Shown here piece by piece: positions 1-10,718 of a stretch of DNA of 64,000 bases. Numbering within the stretch: position 1 is the stretch's first letter; each line of letters opens with the position of its first letter. The position numbers were made by a program, and so were the translations under genes. This DNA is from Tiliqua scincoides (lineage: Eukaryota; Chordata; Lepidosauria; Squamata; Scincidae). The notes under the pieces are model-generated. The model did not search any database. It saw only the letters and a list, made by a program, of their open reading frames with translations, and was not told the origin of the DNA. The stretch spans positions 5,723,267 to 5,787,266 of the forward strand of contig NC_089823.1 in NCBI RefSeq assembly GCF_035046505.1, read 5' to 3'.

Positions 1-641
1 CACAAGCAGCTCCTCTCATCCATTCCCTCTGGAGGCAAGAAGGAAGCTTGACCAATGGCCAGAAACCAGAAGAGAGGGTTTCCTGCCTCAGCATCACACC
101 CCAAATTATAAGTTGTCTTTGTCTAGACTTTGCAAACTGCTTCAGGAGCCTATTTTGGCTGAAAAGCAGAGCATAAATGTAGCATCTACATCCACACACC
201 TACACATTAACTGGGCACAGCTGTTCCTACCCCAAAGCAGGCTGAGGTGGCCGTTTCGTGGAGCAGCAGCTTTTAGGTGTCCCATAGAGCTGACAGTTGC
301 CACTTATGTGTTCTGTTTTGCTCCTGGATGTGGGCAATGTCATCATTTCAGTTGTCGCCGTAAGAACCAAAATGTCCCAAAGCCACACTTGGAACTGAGT
401 CCAAGAATCGGCCTGCAAGCAAAGGAAAGAGATTGTGATGGCAAGAGAAAGTCACAGAAGCACCCACTGATGTCTCCTGATCCTTCTCTTTCTCGGTGAT
501 CAATCACAGCACATCGTTGATCCGAGTCCTGACTGGCGCAAATGGAGGACAGAGCTGCTGAGAGGTGTGATGGTTGCACTAAGAAATTCTCTTTAAGCAT
601 CAAGGGCAGGTGCCTTTGCAAGGGGCGTGGCCTCTACCAAG
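1..641 (-). other. KLHL35 3' untranslated or flanking sequence
   Basis: Downstream of the KLHL35 stop. I see no AATAAA or ATTAAA on the minus strand here, so the polyadenylation site is either non-canonical or beyond the left edge. No other gene or recognisable repeat was found in this stretch. Confidence 0.4.
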
Positions 642-830
642 TCATCTGCTCACATGCCGAAGGATGGTCACGCAGCCATGGTCACTAGTGCAACGCTGGA
701 GAGGGGGCTGAGTCTCTACCGTTCCTGTGACTGGATCCACAGTGAAAGCCTTGTCAGTGCCTTCTCCACTCTCCTCTCTGCCCCCGAGGATGTAGATCTT
801 GCCGTCACATGCAGTTACTCCACAGCTCTC
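642..830 (-). CDS. KLHL35: KLHL35 coding exon 6 (last Kelch blade and stop)
   Basis: 189 nt including the TGA at 644-642. It encodes ESCGVTACDGKIYILGGREE and ends CVTILRHVSR. Acceptor TTTCCTTAG. Exons 4, 5 and 6 are each 189 nt, one Kelch-blade-sized unit apiece, with all introns in phase 0. Confidence 0.93.
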   Translation of the reverse strand, partial: ESCGVTACDGKIYILGGREESGEGTDKAFTVDPVTGTVETQPPLQRCTSDHGCVTILRHVSR

Positions 831-3800
831 CTAAGGAAAGAGAAAGAGGCTGACAAGATAGAGATCTAGGCCCATCGTCACACATTTTGCTGGGGGGGGA
901 GGGGGTGCCAGTGCAATGGAGGACATTGTACATCATTGTGAAGCCACAGAATCCTAATATATCTTGAATTGAATTTATTATGTAATTTTAAGACAATTAA
1001 GTTGTTTTACGGCACATCCTCCATAAGAGAGGATAAGCGGCAGCCTTAAGACACATTTGTTACAAATTTAAGCCAGTTTGAAGTGGGGATCATAGAACGT
1101 GTGGTTTTGCAGGGTGCTGAAGATTGCTTATGAGAAATTGCTATGGCACCCTCACAAATTCTATGATCCCCACTTCAAACTATCTTACATTTGTAACATG
1201 AATGCTTATGCTACGTTCATGACTGCCACGGCTTTGCGCCGGAGAATCCTGGAAACATCTGTGCAGATTGATAGAGTAGACATTAACCAACCACGGCCAG
1301 GACACCAACTCTGTCACAGGGTCAGCATTGCTCAGACTGCTAGGCGGGCTAGCTTTGTGCGTGCCCTGGCACATATACCCTGGCACCCCTGGGGTCCTGG
1401 GAATCACCAACAGCATCCCAATTCTATCCACCATATCTACCTGTGTAGGAATTTGCACATGCAAGCTGCACGGACCCCAATTAGAAGAAAGTGGAAAGGT
1501 GGCGAGACGGTGGACCACCTTGAGAGGTTTGGCTGGCCTGATGCGATCCATAAGGGATCCATAAGGATCTCAGGAAGGTCCTAGAGACAAGCCCTGGAAG
1601 AGATGGAAGACTTGCTGACTCTGCTGTCCAGAACATCCTCAAAGACCTTTCTGCCTTCTCCTTACCAGAGGTTTGGGAAGGGACGCCAGTTCACTCCAGA
1701 TGTCCTTCAGGGGATCATAGCTGAAGATTCCACTCAGGAGCCCTCCAACCACATAGATCAAGTTGTCAAGTGTGACAGCACTGATGCATCGCTGATTGAA
1801 AGGGGCAGGAGACTGAAGGCTCCATGTGTTTTCCTCCGGATTGTAGCACTGCACCTGGGAAAGGAAAAGTCTGTCAGATACTGAGAATCAATGTGGACGC
1901 AAGAGCACCTTCAACCCTGAACCACAAAAACAGCTCCTGTGCAAAGGCTGCTCAAATAAACAGCAATCACCAACTTTTTTTTTTTTTTTGCAGAACACAT
2001 AGGCAAGCACCCAGTGGTGTAGCTACAGGGGGTGCAAAGCACTAAGTTTTGGAGGTGCCGTCCAAGGGGTTCCTGTCTCTCCCTGTCAGAGCTATTCCAG
2101 GTGGTGGAAGCAAAATGGAGGCGTACACCTTGCCTCTAAGGGGAGGGGGAAGGGCTGCTTGCACGCTTAGCTCTTTGCACCCCCTCTAGCTATGCCACTG
2201 AATGCACCCCTTTCTTTTTCTACGTTTGGGATGTCCTTTGCTTTCACATTCATGCCAAACCAAACTTGCACAAAACTTTGAGAACTCCATTCCATAGCAG
2301 CAGCTTTCAGTAAGGTGAAGCTGAGGGTGAACATGCAGCCTCTGTGGTGGTGGTAGGAGGTAGGAATTTCAGCTATTGTCAGGAGGAGCAAATGGTAGGC
2401 TTACTGGTGATGCCTACTGATGGCTGGGTACTGTCACTCTCTCTCTCTCTCTCTCCCATAAGAACATAAGAACAGCCCCACTGGATCAGGCCATAGGCCC
2501 ATCTAGTCCAGCCATAGGCCCATCTAGTCCCACTGTGTATCTCACAGCGGCCCACAAAATGCCCCAGGGAGCACACCAGATAACAAGAGACCTCATCCTG
2601 GTGCCCTCCCTTGCATCTGGCATTCTGACACAGCCCATTTCTAAAATCAGGAGGTGGCGCATACTCATCATGGCTTGTACCCCGTAATGGATTTTTCCTC
2701 CAGAAACTTGTCCAATCCCCTTTGAAAGGTGTCCAGGCTAGACGCCATCACCACATCCTGCAGCAAAGAGTTCCACAGACCAACCACACACTGAGTAAAG
2801 AAATACTTTCTTTTGTCTGTCCTAACTCTCCCAAGACTCAATTTTAGTGGATGTCCCCTGGTTCTGGTGTTATGTGAGAGTGTAAAGAGCATCTCTCTGT
2901 CCATCCCCTGCATAATTTTGTATGTCTCAATCATGTCCCCCCTCAGGCATCTCTCTCTCTCTCTCATGTATGTGCACGTGTGTAGTATACGCCAAGTGCA
3001 GGGTGGACTCTAACTGACCCCCATTTTGTGACCCCAATAAAGGTCACATTTTGCAAACAAAAACCCCCAAATTCACATTTTAGTTTAATTTCTGAATCAT
3101 TTCCACACTGCAGAGCAGTGACCTCCCCCTTTAACTGACTGGTGCAACTGCCTTCCCAATATGCCATAACGTCCAATTACCTTATCTGTACTGGTGCGGT
3201 CGTCGAGTGCACCTCCAATCACATAGAGTTTGTTGTGGCAGGGGGCAACAGCTGCTGAGCTCACTGCTTCTGGCAAAGATGCGACTGTTGTCCAGCTGTT
3301 CAAGAAGGCATCGTAGTATTCCACACTGCTCAGGCGGTCAAAGCCGTCATACCCACCCACTGCGTAGACCTGTCACCAAGCAATGGGGAGAAGAGTTTAG
3401 AGATATCTAATCTCAGAGACATGCAGAGGTTGGTGATGGATATGGGGGGGTCATATACTTTTGTTTGTCCATCTCTCTTTCTAAACTGTTCTATTTGACT
3501 GTTTAAGGTGAATTTTTGTTGTTTAATTGAATGTTTAATTTTTCATTGTGAAATCTATTTTTAAAAGTGGTTTATAAATCAATTAAATAATAAAAAACAT
3601 AAAACAGACTGGAGGAGGGGTTGGGTTGGAGGCTGGTTTGGGTGAAGGGCTGTCTGAGTCAATCCTGCCAATCTCTTTGCAAGAGAAGAGCGAACAAGAG
3701 TGGCTCACACACTTCCAAGTTCCAGTTAGCTCTCCTAAGGATTGGAGATACTCTTTGAAAAAGAAAGAAAGAGCAGTTATAGCGGACATCCCTAAACTGA

Positions 3801-6800
3801 GAAGTAGAGAGTTCCTTCTCCTATATGAGCTACAGTTTGTTTCAAGGCCCATAAGAGATAGATTTCAGGCAGTTTCTCCACTGTTGTGATTCCTAGATAT
3901 TTGCTTCCTCTGGACTACTGAGATACATCTTAGAATCCCATTTCTACAGACAAAAAAGATGCCACACATTTATATTTGCCATTTTTCATGGCCTTGAGCT
4001 CTGAAAAGGTGCTTCATTTAAACAAACAAAATTTGTGTTTAAGTAATAGTTCGTGGTGGAATTTTGTTTGGTGATGGGACTTAGATTCTGTAACTTGGGC
4101 TTTTGGTTGAGATTTAAGAATATCCAGGCTACAATCCTATTCACACTTGCCTGGGAGTAAGTCCCATTGATTATAATGGGACTTCTGAGTAGACATGGAT
4201 AGGACTGGGCTCACAGTCATTAACCATGTCGATCTACTAGATAGAAATCAACGAGCCAGAACAGGTTATACCTTCAGTAGGACCAACCAAAATAGGACCA
4301 ACTAAATAAAGATAATTACATTATCTTTATTGTTAGGATTATCTAGAACTGGAAAAAAATATAGGGCTGCCACCAAAAATGGCAGCCAAGTGTCAAATCT
4401 CTCTCCCATAACATGTAGTGCAACTTACTCTGTGTCGTGACATCAACATTGGCCACTGCTGGTGTAGACAGAGGCACCATAGCACACGGTCATGTTAAAA
4501 CAACACCACAGCATCATGTTGTCAAGGCATGGGAGAAGCTGTGTGATATGCAGTCACACATATGAAGAGGGAAACTGAACATGAGCCCTCTGTTAGTGAC
4601 AGCCTGGTTGGCAACCTTCAGTCTCGAAAGACTATGGTAGAAGCCTACAGCAACCGGTATTCCCAAGCAGTCTCCCATCCAAGTACTAACCAGGCCTGAC
4701 CCTGCTTAGCTTCTTAACGTGTAGTTTGACTCCTCCCCCACACAGGGAAGCCATGATTCAATAACTGGTGCAATGCCTCATTCAAGCTGTCAAGCAGAGT
4801 GTAGTTCACAGAGTAAAGCTGGGCATTAAAAAAAAAATACCTTTCCCTGGAGGGTCACCATCCTGTGTCTCCACCTGCCTTTCTGCAAGCAGGCGACCTT
4901 CATCCAGACCTTCAACTGGGAGTTCAGCATCCAAACATCCCTGCTGTCAATGTGGCCACCTTCAAAAACAAAACGCAGAGGAGCTATGCGGTCAAGGAGC
5001 AAAAGGAATGGCATAGCTAGAGAGGGTGCAAAGCACTACGTTTTGTAGGGAGCCTCACCACAGAATGCAAGCGATTCCTCCCCCTTGAAGCCATTCTGGG
5101 CCGTGGGAGCAAAATGGAGATGAATTCACTTTAGTGCTTTTACCCCTTAGTGCTTAGTGCTTTGCACCCCTTCCAGCTATACCACTGAGCCAAAGGATTA
5201 AACCTGAGGAGATGGTGGCTGGGGGAGGGAGGGATCCTAATGGTAAAATTGATGCTCACATACATGACCCGATAAAGTTGCCTTACCTTGCCAGACTAGC
5301 TCAACGTTGTCTACATCAGCGACTGCAAACATTTTTCTTTTCAAGGCACACCCACCTCTATGTTCACCTCTATGGTCGATCTCTAAACCTCCGCTGGCAG
5401 ATGAAGAGGGACAGATAATTCATTTACTACAGAACAGTAGCCCTAGAAACAAAGCCGCAAAACCCAGAAGAGTCTCCTGGAAGCCGGAAGTGACATCACA
5501 AGAGGGGAAGACCGTAGAGGTTGGTGTGCCACGAGAAGAAAAATGGTGAAAATTGCTGATCTACAGCAAGTGTGGATACTGCAGAAGTGGGGCTAGCCTG
5601 GCCACTTGGCTTCTTGCTTCTCTGTCCATCAGCTTCCGTGCTGTGAGTGTCCAGGGCTTTTATAGTTACCCTAGACGGAAGGTAGGCTGACAAAAGTCAT
5701 TGGATGACAAAAAGATGGATTTGAATGTGCACTTTGGACTCAAAGTGGGATATAAATAAACAGACAAGTAAATGAATAAAAGTAGACTGACTATGTTTTT
5801 ACTAATCTCTGGGCCAAGTTCCCTTTCTGGTGGCATAAAGAGCTATCTGGTTTTGTGCAGTGAGCACCCCAGGAGGGTACCCCTGAGGGTACCCCTGAGT
5901 TTCCCTGAGGGCTGGGGATAAGAATAGGCCCTCAGTTTGGCTGTACTTGCCGTAAGAGGCGACTAAACAGCCACCGGGTAGATGGGGCTCGTCAGCCTGG
6001 GAAGGCAGCTCATCAGAGAGAAGGAAAACTCTGATCCCAAACCTCCACTGCCTTGTGGCTACATCCAGTTATGGAAAAAGCTTCAGGAGTCAACCTCGAG
6101 GCAAAATCCAGAGCCGGAGCCCCTGAGTCAGTTCATGGCTGAACACAGTCACATTCTGGCAACTTGGCTTCTGCCTTTCCATTAGACCATTTCAGCGACG
6201 TGGAGAGGGGGGATTTGCTGCATGGGAAACAGTCTATCCTCCATATTTACTTTACCCAGGCTTCGCGCACTGGAGAGGACGCTCTGTTCCAGAACACTAT
6301 TCAGAGTGCGATACCATAGTCTTTCGAGACTGAAGGATGCCAACAAGACCCCAGGAGGCATAGGGTTATGGGCTGTGCACTTGGCTTCATCTCTACAGCT
6401 GTACCCAGTGGGCAGGGATGGCAACACCAAAGTGTTCTCTGTGTGTGTTTGTGTGTGTGTGTGTGTATGTGTGTGTGTGTGTGTCCCCTAGATTGGGATT
6501 GAACCTTCTGCATTTGTGCTCTCCTCACACCACATTGCTGAAGAGACTGGTCTTATGGACATCTCACCTGATATGTATACATCATTCTTCATGGCACATG
6601 CTGCAAACTCTGATTTGGTGTATCCAGGCACACTGCAGAACTGTTTCCACACTCCACGGTCAGGATGGAACATGTCTACAAAGGGAAGTTTCGCGAGACC
6701 CCTTTTATCGCAGCCTCCAACCACAATGATCACTTCTGCCAACTCCATGAATCTGGAACGGGAAGACAGAAAGGTTAGGTGTTTGGGTACAGCTAGATGT

Positions 6801-8916
6801 GGTGGCAGTATGACCGAACTTGGACTGTGCCCAATCCCAGCAAAGCAGAGGTAGGGTGGGAGACTGGAGGCCCAGCAGGGACAGGAAGAAGGGGGAACCT
6901 AAATCTTTTCCCATGTGTTGTCTGTTGAACATACAGATTTTTAGATTCTGAGTCCTTTGGGGACAGAGAACCATTTACTGATTTATTTTACTATGCAAAA
7001 CACTTTGTGAGCTACTCCTGTTGAAAAGTGGTATATAAAAAGAGAGCCAGGATGGTGTAGTGGTTCAGAAGTTGGACTTAGACCTGGAAGATCCAGATTC
7101 AAATCCCTGCTTAACCATGAAGCTTTCTGGGGAACCTTGGGCTAGTCACTATCTCTCAACCTCACCTACCTCAAGAGTTGCTGTGAGGACAAGGAGGGAA
7201 GGAACTATGGACCTCACCCTCAGCTCCTTGGAGGAAGGGTCGTATAAAATGTGAAAAATAAATAAATATTCTTAATAATCCTCTTAGGGCGCAATCCGAA
7301 CCAACTTTCCAACACTGGTATGGCTGTGCCAGCCCCTCTGGCTTCCTAAATCAAACCCTGGTTTTCTTTTCCTGCAGGGGTGCCACCCAGCCTTTCCTCT
7401 ACTGTGCTGCCAGCTGGCCTTGAAACCCCAGATGCAAGAGCCATGGCTCCGAGATCAGAAGCACATAATAATAATAATAACAGGTATTTATATACCACTT
7501 TTCTTGGTCTTTATTCAAGACTTTATTCAAGGCGGTTTACATAGGCAGGCTTTATTAAATCCCTTATTAAATAGGGATTTTTACAATTTCAAAGAAGGTT
7601 CTTTCTTTCAAGAACGACTACATTCAAGGTGTTTCATTCCAATCTGGCTTCACATTCTGGCCTCCAACCTCCCACGCTCAGAGCAGATGGAATAGCTCGA
7701 CTTCAGCTTGTCAGCTGCTCCAAGGTTGCACGGTGCCGGTGGCCTCGAACTGGCGACCTTGTGGATGTTATCTTCAGGCAGACGGAGGCTCTACCCTCTA
7801 GACCAGACCTCCTGCCCACATCCTTCTCTACTTCACTCCCTCCACTCATCCCTGACTCCATGGCTTTGGCCATTCTGCCACCTTATACCTGACTGGCAAG
7901 AACCTCTTATTCTCTGCACACAAACCAAATCTGGTTTCTCCTCCTCCTTGCTAGAGCTTGGGAGCCACCCAGGTGATAAGATATTCAGGTACACCCTGTA
8001 TGGGCTTGCCGGTGCATTTTTACCTTCTAGGCCTGGAGCGTTGAGAGCTGACTTCAGTGCCCAGGATGTGATGCTTACGGGCTTCTTGCAGCAAAGGCAG
8101 GCACTCCTTGGAGGCCTGGATGAGCGGGTCCATTTCCACTTTCTCCAGGAAGTACACAGGGTCCAGCAGAGACAGCCGCACACACTGCAGCAGACCTTTC
8201 AAAGCCCCTTTCCTGTGGACTGTGTCATGGCACACCCAGCTCATCACTGCTTCAAAGGCCACTTCCTCCTTTGGAATCGCCAGTTGGTCGCTAGACAGGC
8301 ATTTTGTGAGCTCCTCCATGCCCAGCTCCAGGAACTCCTCGCAATGTGACACCTCCACAAAGCCTTCCAGCACGCACCTCTTACTCTTCTCAACAAGCGA
8401 TGCAATGCTGAAGGAGCGGGCAAGTCTCATGATGCCCAAGCAGTTGCCAGGGCAGAGCTGGTCTTTCAGGAAGGTGGCACAAGCCTCTTGGAGTTTGGAG
8501 ATCTGAAGCAGGCTGGACAGCTCCAATATCCCTTCCACGTTGTCCTCCTGGATGACAATGTTTCCACCATACATGTAGTCTAGGAGGAGACTCATGGTGG
8601 AGGCAGAGATCGCCTGGAGGCTGATACTATCTTGGCCATCTTCCTGCAGGCCCCCAGCAAACAGAGCTCTAAAATAGGTGCTGTTGGCAGACAAGGTGGC
8701 CCGGTGGCAGGGAAACTCCTGCCCCTCCATCACAAGCACCACATCGGTGAAGAGGCTGTCCCGCCGGTAGGAGTCGAGGGTCTGCAGGATCTGCTCAGCA
8801 TGGGAAGACACGCTGCAGAGTTTCACGTGGGACTTCTCCTTGGTCTGATCCAGAGATGCATTTTTATTAACAGCCTTTCGTCCATAACTAGACTCTTCTT
8901 TCATGAGATGGTACAT
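642..8916 (-). CDS. KLHL35: KLHL35, Kelch-like BTB/BACK protein, complete in six coding exons
   Basis: Coding exons in transcript order are 8024-8916, 6568-6752, 4841-4959, 3181-3369, 1666-1854 and 642-830. Together they are 1764 nt, or 587 residues plus a TGA stop, with compatible phases and GT-AG boundaries at every junction. Domains seen: BTB at about residues 46-152 (FTDVVLV, CHRATLSANSTYF), BACK at about 158-260, then Kelch repeats with GG pairs (VIIVVGGCD, VYAVGGYDG, LYVIGGA, IYVVGGL, IYILGGR). From memory of the family it aligns along its length with human KLHL35 (583 residues), for example CDxKGLxKLPF, YTxSEFAACA and PLPEAVSSAAVA-like motifs. KLHL proteins usually act as substrate adaptors of Cullin-3 ubiquitin ligases; the substrate of KLHL35 is not known to me. 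Position 3' of GDPD5 on the same strand agrees with human synteny. No disabling change was seen. Confidence 0.96.
1058..1200. repeat. Long hairpin: 39-nt inverted arms around a roughly 60-nt spacer
   Basis: The left arm (about 1060-1098, GTTACAAATTTAAGCCAGTT onward to ATCATAGAA) is the reverse complement of the right arm (about 1161-1199) with about three mismatches. It lies in the last KLHL35 intron. It looks like a small palindromic DNA element or fold-back repeat; I could not find a clear target duplication or assign a family. Confidence 0.75.
1666..1854 (-). CDS. KLHL35: KLHL35 coding exon 5 (Kelch)
   Basis: 189 nt, 63 codons in phase 0, from VQCYNPEENTWSLQSPAPFN to ASLPKPL. Acceptor TTTCCCAG, donor CTG/GTAAGG. 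The SPAPFxQRC motif is shared with human KLHL35. Confidence 0.95.
2012..2200. mobile_element. hAT-like MITE, CAGTGG...TAGCTA type
   Basis: Terminal inverted repeats begin CAGTGGTGTAGCTACAGGGG and end CCCCCTCTAGCTATGCCACT plus G. Flanks CAAGCACC and AATGCACC match at 6 of 8 bases, as expected for an aged 8-bp target duplication. In the KLHL35 intron before the last exon pair. Related copies lie at 5008, 10719 and 51301. Confidence 0.8.
2433..2456. repeat. (CT)n microsatellite
   Basis: An uninterrupted run of CT units immediately next to the 3' tail of a CR1 copy. Confidence 0.9.
2457..2955 (-). mobile_element. CR1-family LINE 3' end
   Basis: Read on the minus strand it encodes the end of a CR1 reverse-transcriptase ORF ([40 protein letters not shown]) and ends with the TTCTTATGTTCTTATG tail typical of reptile CR1 elements. 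It is 5' truncated, as most CR1 copies are, and carries an extra short internal duplication near the tail (repeat of the CCATAGGCCCATCTAGTC segment). Confidence 0.88.
3181..3369 (-). CDS. KLHL35: KLHL35 coding exon 4 (Kelch)
   Basis: 189 nt, exactly 63 codons in phase 0, from VYAVGGYDGFDRLSSVEYYD to DDRTSTDK. Acceptor GTGACAG, donor AAG/GTAATT. Contains a full Kelch blade with VGG and the conserved PEAVSSAAVAP loop. Confidence 0.95.
4127..4216. repeat. Short self-complementary squamate repeat (CAATCCTAT...AGTAAGTCCCATTGA)
   Basis: A roughly 90-bp unit whose two halves are nearly reverse complements: TACAATCCTATTCACACTTG at one end and TAGACATGGATAGGACTGGG at the other, with AAGTCCCATTGATTATAATG at the centre. 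The same module is embedded in larger DNA elements at 14290-14435, 31737-31790 and 60440-60500. In KLHL35 intron between exons 3 and 4. Confidence 0.7.
4608..4718 (-). mobile_element. 5S-rRNA-derived SINE, truncated copy
   Basis: On the minus strand it reads a 5S rRNA-like head (AGCTAAGCAGGGTCAGGCCT, then TACTTGGATGGGAGACTGCT) followed by the tail TAGTCTTTCGAGACTGAAGG. The 5' part of the 5S head (CCCGATCTC box) is missing. Same family as copies at 32270, 51958 and 54079. Confidence 0.85.
4841..4959 (-). CDS. KLHL35: KLHL35 coding exon 3 (Kelch)
   Basis: 119 nt encoding the end of a split Gly codon, then HIDSRDVWMLNSQLKVWMK and on to VTLQGK. Acceptor TTTTTGAAG is weak in pyrimidines but the phase fits; donor AAAG/GTATTT. 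The RWRHRM stretch matches the equivalent human RWRHKM segment. Confidence 0.93.
5008..5187. mobile_element. hAT-like MITE, CAGTGG...TAGCTA type, worn copy
   Basis: Left end ATGGCATAGCTAGAGAGGGT, right end TTTGCACCCCTTCCAGCTAT then ACCACTG; internal sequence matches the 2012-2200 copy (GCAAAATGGAG, GTGCTTTGCACCCC). Confidence 0.65.
5317..5558. mobile_element. hAT-like MITE related to the copy at 40792
   Basis: Shares internal sequence with 40792-41076 (GCCCTAGAAACA, CCCAGAAGAGTCTCCTGGAA, GTGCCACGAGAAGAAAAA) and ends AAAATTGCTG. Flanks GTCTACAT and ATCTACAG agree at 6 of 8 bases. Confidence 0.65.
5918..6346 (+). mobile_element. Non-LTR element fragment with the GAGACTGAAGG tail
   Basis: The 3' end (GCGATACCATAGTCTTTCGA, GACTGAAGGATGCCAACA) matches the LINE insertion ending at 18958 and the tails of the 5S SINEs. 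The upstream part (from about 5918) has no counterpart elsewhere in the window, so it may be an internally deleted LINE or a non-autonomous derivative. In KLHL35 intron between exons 2 and 3. Confidence 0.6.
6436..6483. repeat. (GT)n microsatellite
   Basis: GT dinucleotide run with a few interruptions, about 80 nt downstream of KLHL35 exon 2. Confidence 0.92.
6568..6752 (-). CDS. KLHL35: KLHL35 coding exon 2 (first Kelch blade)
   Basis: 185 nt, entered after 2 nt of a split Arg codon and left after 1 nt of a split Gly codon. It encodes FMELAEVIIVVGGCDKRGLA and continues to NDVYISG. Acceptor CGTTCCAG and donor CAG/GTGAGA are visible on the minus strand. Confidence 0.95.
7047..7265 (+). mobile_element. 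Sauria-type tRNA-derived SINE
   Basis: Starts AGCCAGGATGGTGTAGTGGT (A-box region), contains a B-box-like GATTCAAATCCC, then CCTTGGGCTAGTCACTATCT, TGTGAGGACAAGGAGGGAAG and a tail GTATAAAATGTGAAAAATAA. This arrangement is that of the squamate Sauria SINE with its Bov-B-like 3' tail. In KLHL35 intron between exons 1 and 2. Confidence 0.82.
7282..7335. repeat. Half of a palindromic squamate MITE
   Basis: GGGCGCAATCCGAACCAACT then TTCCAACACTGGTATGGC resembles the left half of the inverted-repeat element at 60137-60295. No right half follows. Confidence 0.4.
7467..7818 (-). mobile_element. tRNA-derived SINE (second family)
   Basis: On the minus strand the head carries an A box TGGTCTAGAGGGTAGAGCC and a B box GGTCGCCAGTTCGAGGCC at tRNA spacing, followed by a body (GAGCAGCTGACAAGCTGAAG, ATTCCATCTGCTCTGAGCGT) and a tail with TTGAATAAAGTCTTGAATAA ending TTATTATTATTATTATG. 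Distinct from the Sauria-type SINEs. KLHL35 intron. Confidence 0.75.
8024..8916 (-). CDS. KLHL35: KLHL35 coding exon 1 (BTB and BACK domains)
   Basis: Open frame of 297 codons plus 2 nt, starting MYHLMKEESS and ending SQRSRPR before a GTAAAA donor. An in-frame TAA lies three codons upstream of the ATG, so translation cannot start further upstream within this exon. Met5 is a possible alternative start. Immediately before the ATG the minus strand reads TTCTAAATCAG then GATG, which could be a branch point and acceptor, so a separate 5' non-coding exon may exist upstream. Large single-exon BTB+BACK coding is normal for KLHL genes. Confidence 0.95.
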
Positions 8917-9067
8917 CCTGATTTAGAACACATGAACAGTAAAGCATGAGAGCAGCCCCTCCTTAATCAGACCAAAGCGGATTCCCCTAAGCCAACCCTG
9001 TTCCCAATAGTGTTGTTACCAAAAGGGCTGTTTTGTTTAGGGGAATTATTACAATGCCTTTATTGGA

Positions 9068-9185
9068 ACATTATTATTATTAACTTTATTTTTACCCTGC
9101 CTTTCTCTCCGGAGGGACTCAAGGCGGCTTACAAACAAGGTTAAAACAAATTAAAAAACATAATTTAAAAACAGATAAAAACGTT
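9068..9185 (-). mobile_element. LINE 3' tail, L2/CR1-like
   Basis: Minus strand reads GTAAGCCGCCTTGAGTCCCT, then GAGAGAAAGGCAGGGTAAAA and ends in AATAATAATAAT. The same kind of tail ends the longer LINE copy at 30523. Confidence 0.55.
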
Positions 9186-9355
9186 AGGATCGTAGGCTGG
9201 ATAACAATGCAGAGAAATTTGCTTTTGCTTAAAGAGGAGACTGAGAGAAAGATACCTTTCAATAAAAGATTGTGGTTTATTACAAAACCATACAAAAGAA
9301 CAAAAGGTAACTATAATGCACATGGAGAAATGATATTTCTTGGTCCTAATGCTTA

Positions 9356-9823
9356 CATAAGAACATAAGAACAGCCCCACTGGATCAGGCCATAGGCCCA
9401 TCTAGTCCAGCTTCCTGTATCTCACAGCGGCCCACCAAATGCCCCAGGGAGCACACCAGATAACAAGAGACCTGCAAGGCTTCCTGGGAATTGTAGTTAA
9501 GAACATAAGAACAGCCCCACTGGATCAGGCCATAGGCCCATCTAGTCCAGCTTCCTGTATCTCACAGCGGCCCACCAAATGCCCCAGGGAGCACACCAGA
9601 TAACAAGAGACCTCATCCTGGTGCTCTCCCCTACATCTGGCATTCTGACTTAACCCATTCCTAAAATCAGGAGGTTGCGCATACACATCATGGCTTGTAC
9701 CCCATAATGGATTTTTCCTCCAGAAACTCATCCAATCCCCTTTTAAAGGCGTCTAGGCTAGACGCCAGCACCACATCCTGTGGCAAGGAATTCCACAGAC
9801 CGACCACACGCTGAGTAAAGAAT
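9356..9823 (-). mobile_element. CR1 LINE 3' end with a tandemly repeated 140-bp tail unit
   Basis: A full CR1 3' segment (9500-9823, minus; WNSLPQDVV-type coding then the TAAGAACATAAGAACAGCCC tail) is followed by a second copy of the last roughly 115 bp. GAACATAAGAACAGCCCCAC occurs at 9361 and again at 9501, a 140-bp period. The linker between units reads CTGCAAGGCTTCCTGGGAAT then TGTAGTT. The same unit and linker occur in the array at 27494. Confidence 0.85.
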
Positions 9824-10718
9824 CCAGTGTACACACGCTTGAATCCAGTGTACCCAGTTTTCATGGTGGTTGCGTGTGAAGAGTATTTGGTGCGTCCGAG
9901 GAAAATAGATAAGGAAGAGAGGTTGCAGGGAAGGCTTTAGGGGTCCCTGCTCTGCCAACCCCAGCTGCTAACTGAAGATGGGAAGAGACAGGGAGAAAAA
10001 GCGGGGGAAGAAGGGAAAGAGTTCCCGGTGCAAGATAGTTACCTGTCCTGTACAGCCAGTTGGGGGGGGGGGAGAGTATTGTGGAGAGGACCTTCTGACA
10101 ACACAAATGTGTTGGGCCTTGGAGAGAGAGAGGGAGAGTGTGAGGAAGCCCTCTCTTATAAGGGGTTGGGGGACAGTGCCTAGTGCTGAGCTGGAAGATA
10201 GTTTGATTGCTAGCTGCTTAACACAATGCTGGGGCTCAGAGTCTTCTTTTCATATGTATAAGTTTGAATGGGGAGCAAGATGTAGGTATCAGTTATCAGC
10301 AAAATTCAATCAGGGGTTGAATGGCTGGATTCTGTGGAAAACATAGGTACAATGCAATGAATCAGCAACACCAAAATCATTTGCATACAGTAGTGTAGGA
10401 GATGCTTAAACAGTGATTGGATTAAATCACAAGACTTCCTGGAATAATGTGTGACTGGGGTGGTGGTGGTGGTGGTGGTTGTGAACCCTGAGCTTGTGGC
10501 TTGACCAAAGTCCTGGAAATGTGGCCTGTATGCTGGGAGAACAGTTTAGCTTGCATGATATTATAGTCTATAACAGCATATAGAGAGAGAAAATCACGGC
10601 TGAAAGGCAAAAAGGGGGATTTTCATGTAAGAGTGTCCTACTGGATGCTTGCAGATACACTGCTTCTGAACATACAGGTACCATTTAATTATCATGACAT
10701 TTGAAAGGGATTGTAACT
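9824..10718. other. Intergenic stretch without a recognised gene
   Basis: Apart from the GGT run, a G-run near 10063 and short AG-rich runs, nothing was recognised. Reading frames here are short and lack splice or family support. Confidence 0.5.
10457..10481. repeat. (GGT)n microsatellite
   Basis: Run of GGT triplets in the intergenic region. Confidence 0.85.

Noticed and set aside
7708-8349. 213-residue plus-strand frame
   Set aside because: It is the antisense shadow of KLHL35 exon 1 and a neighbouring SINE.
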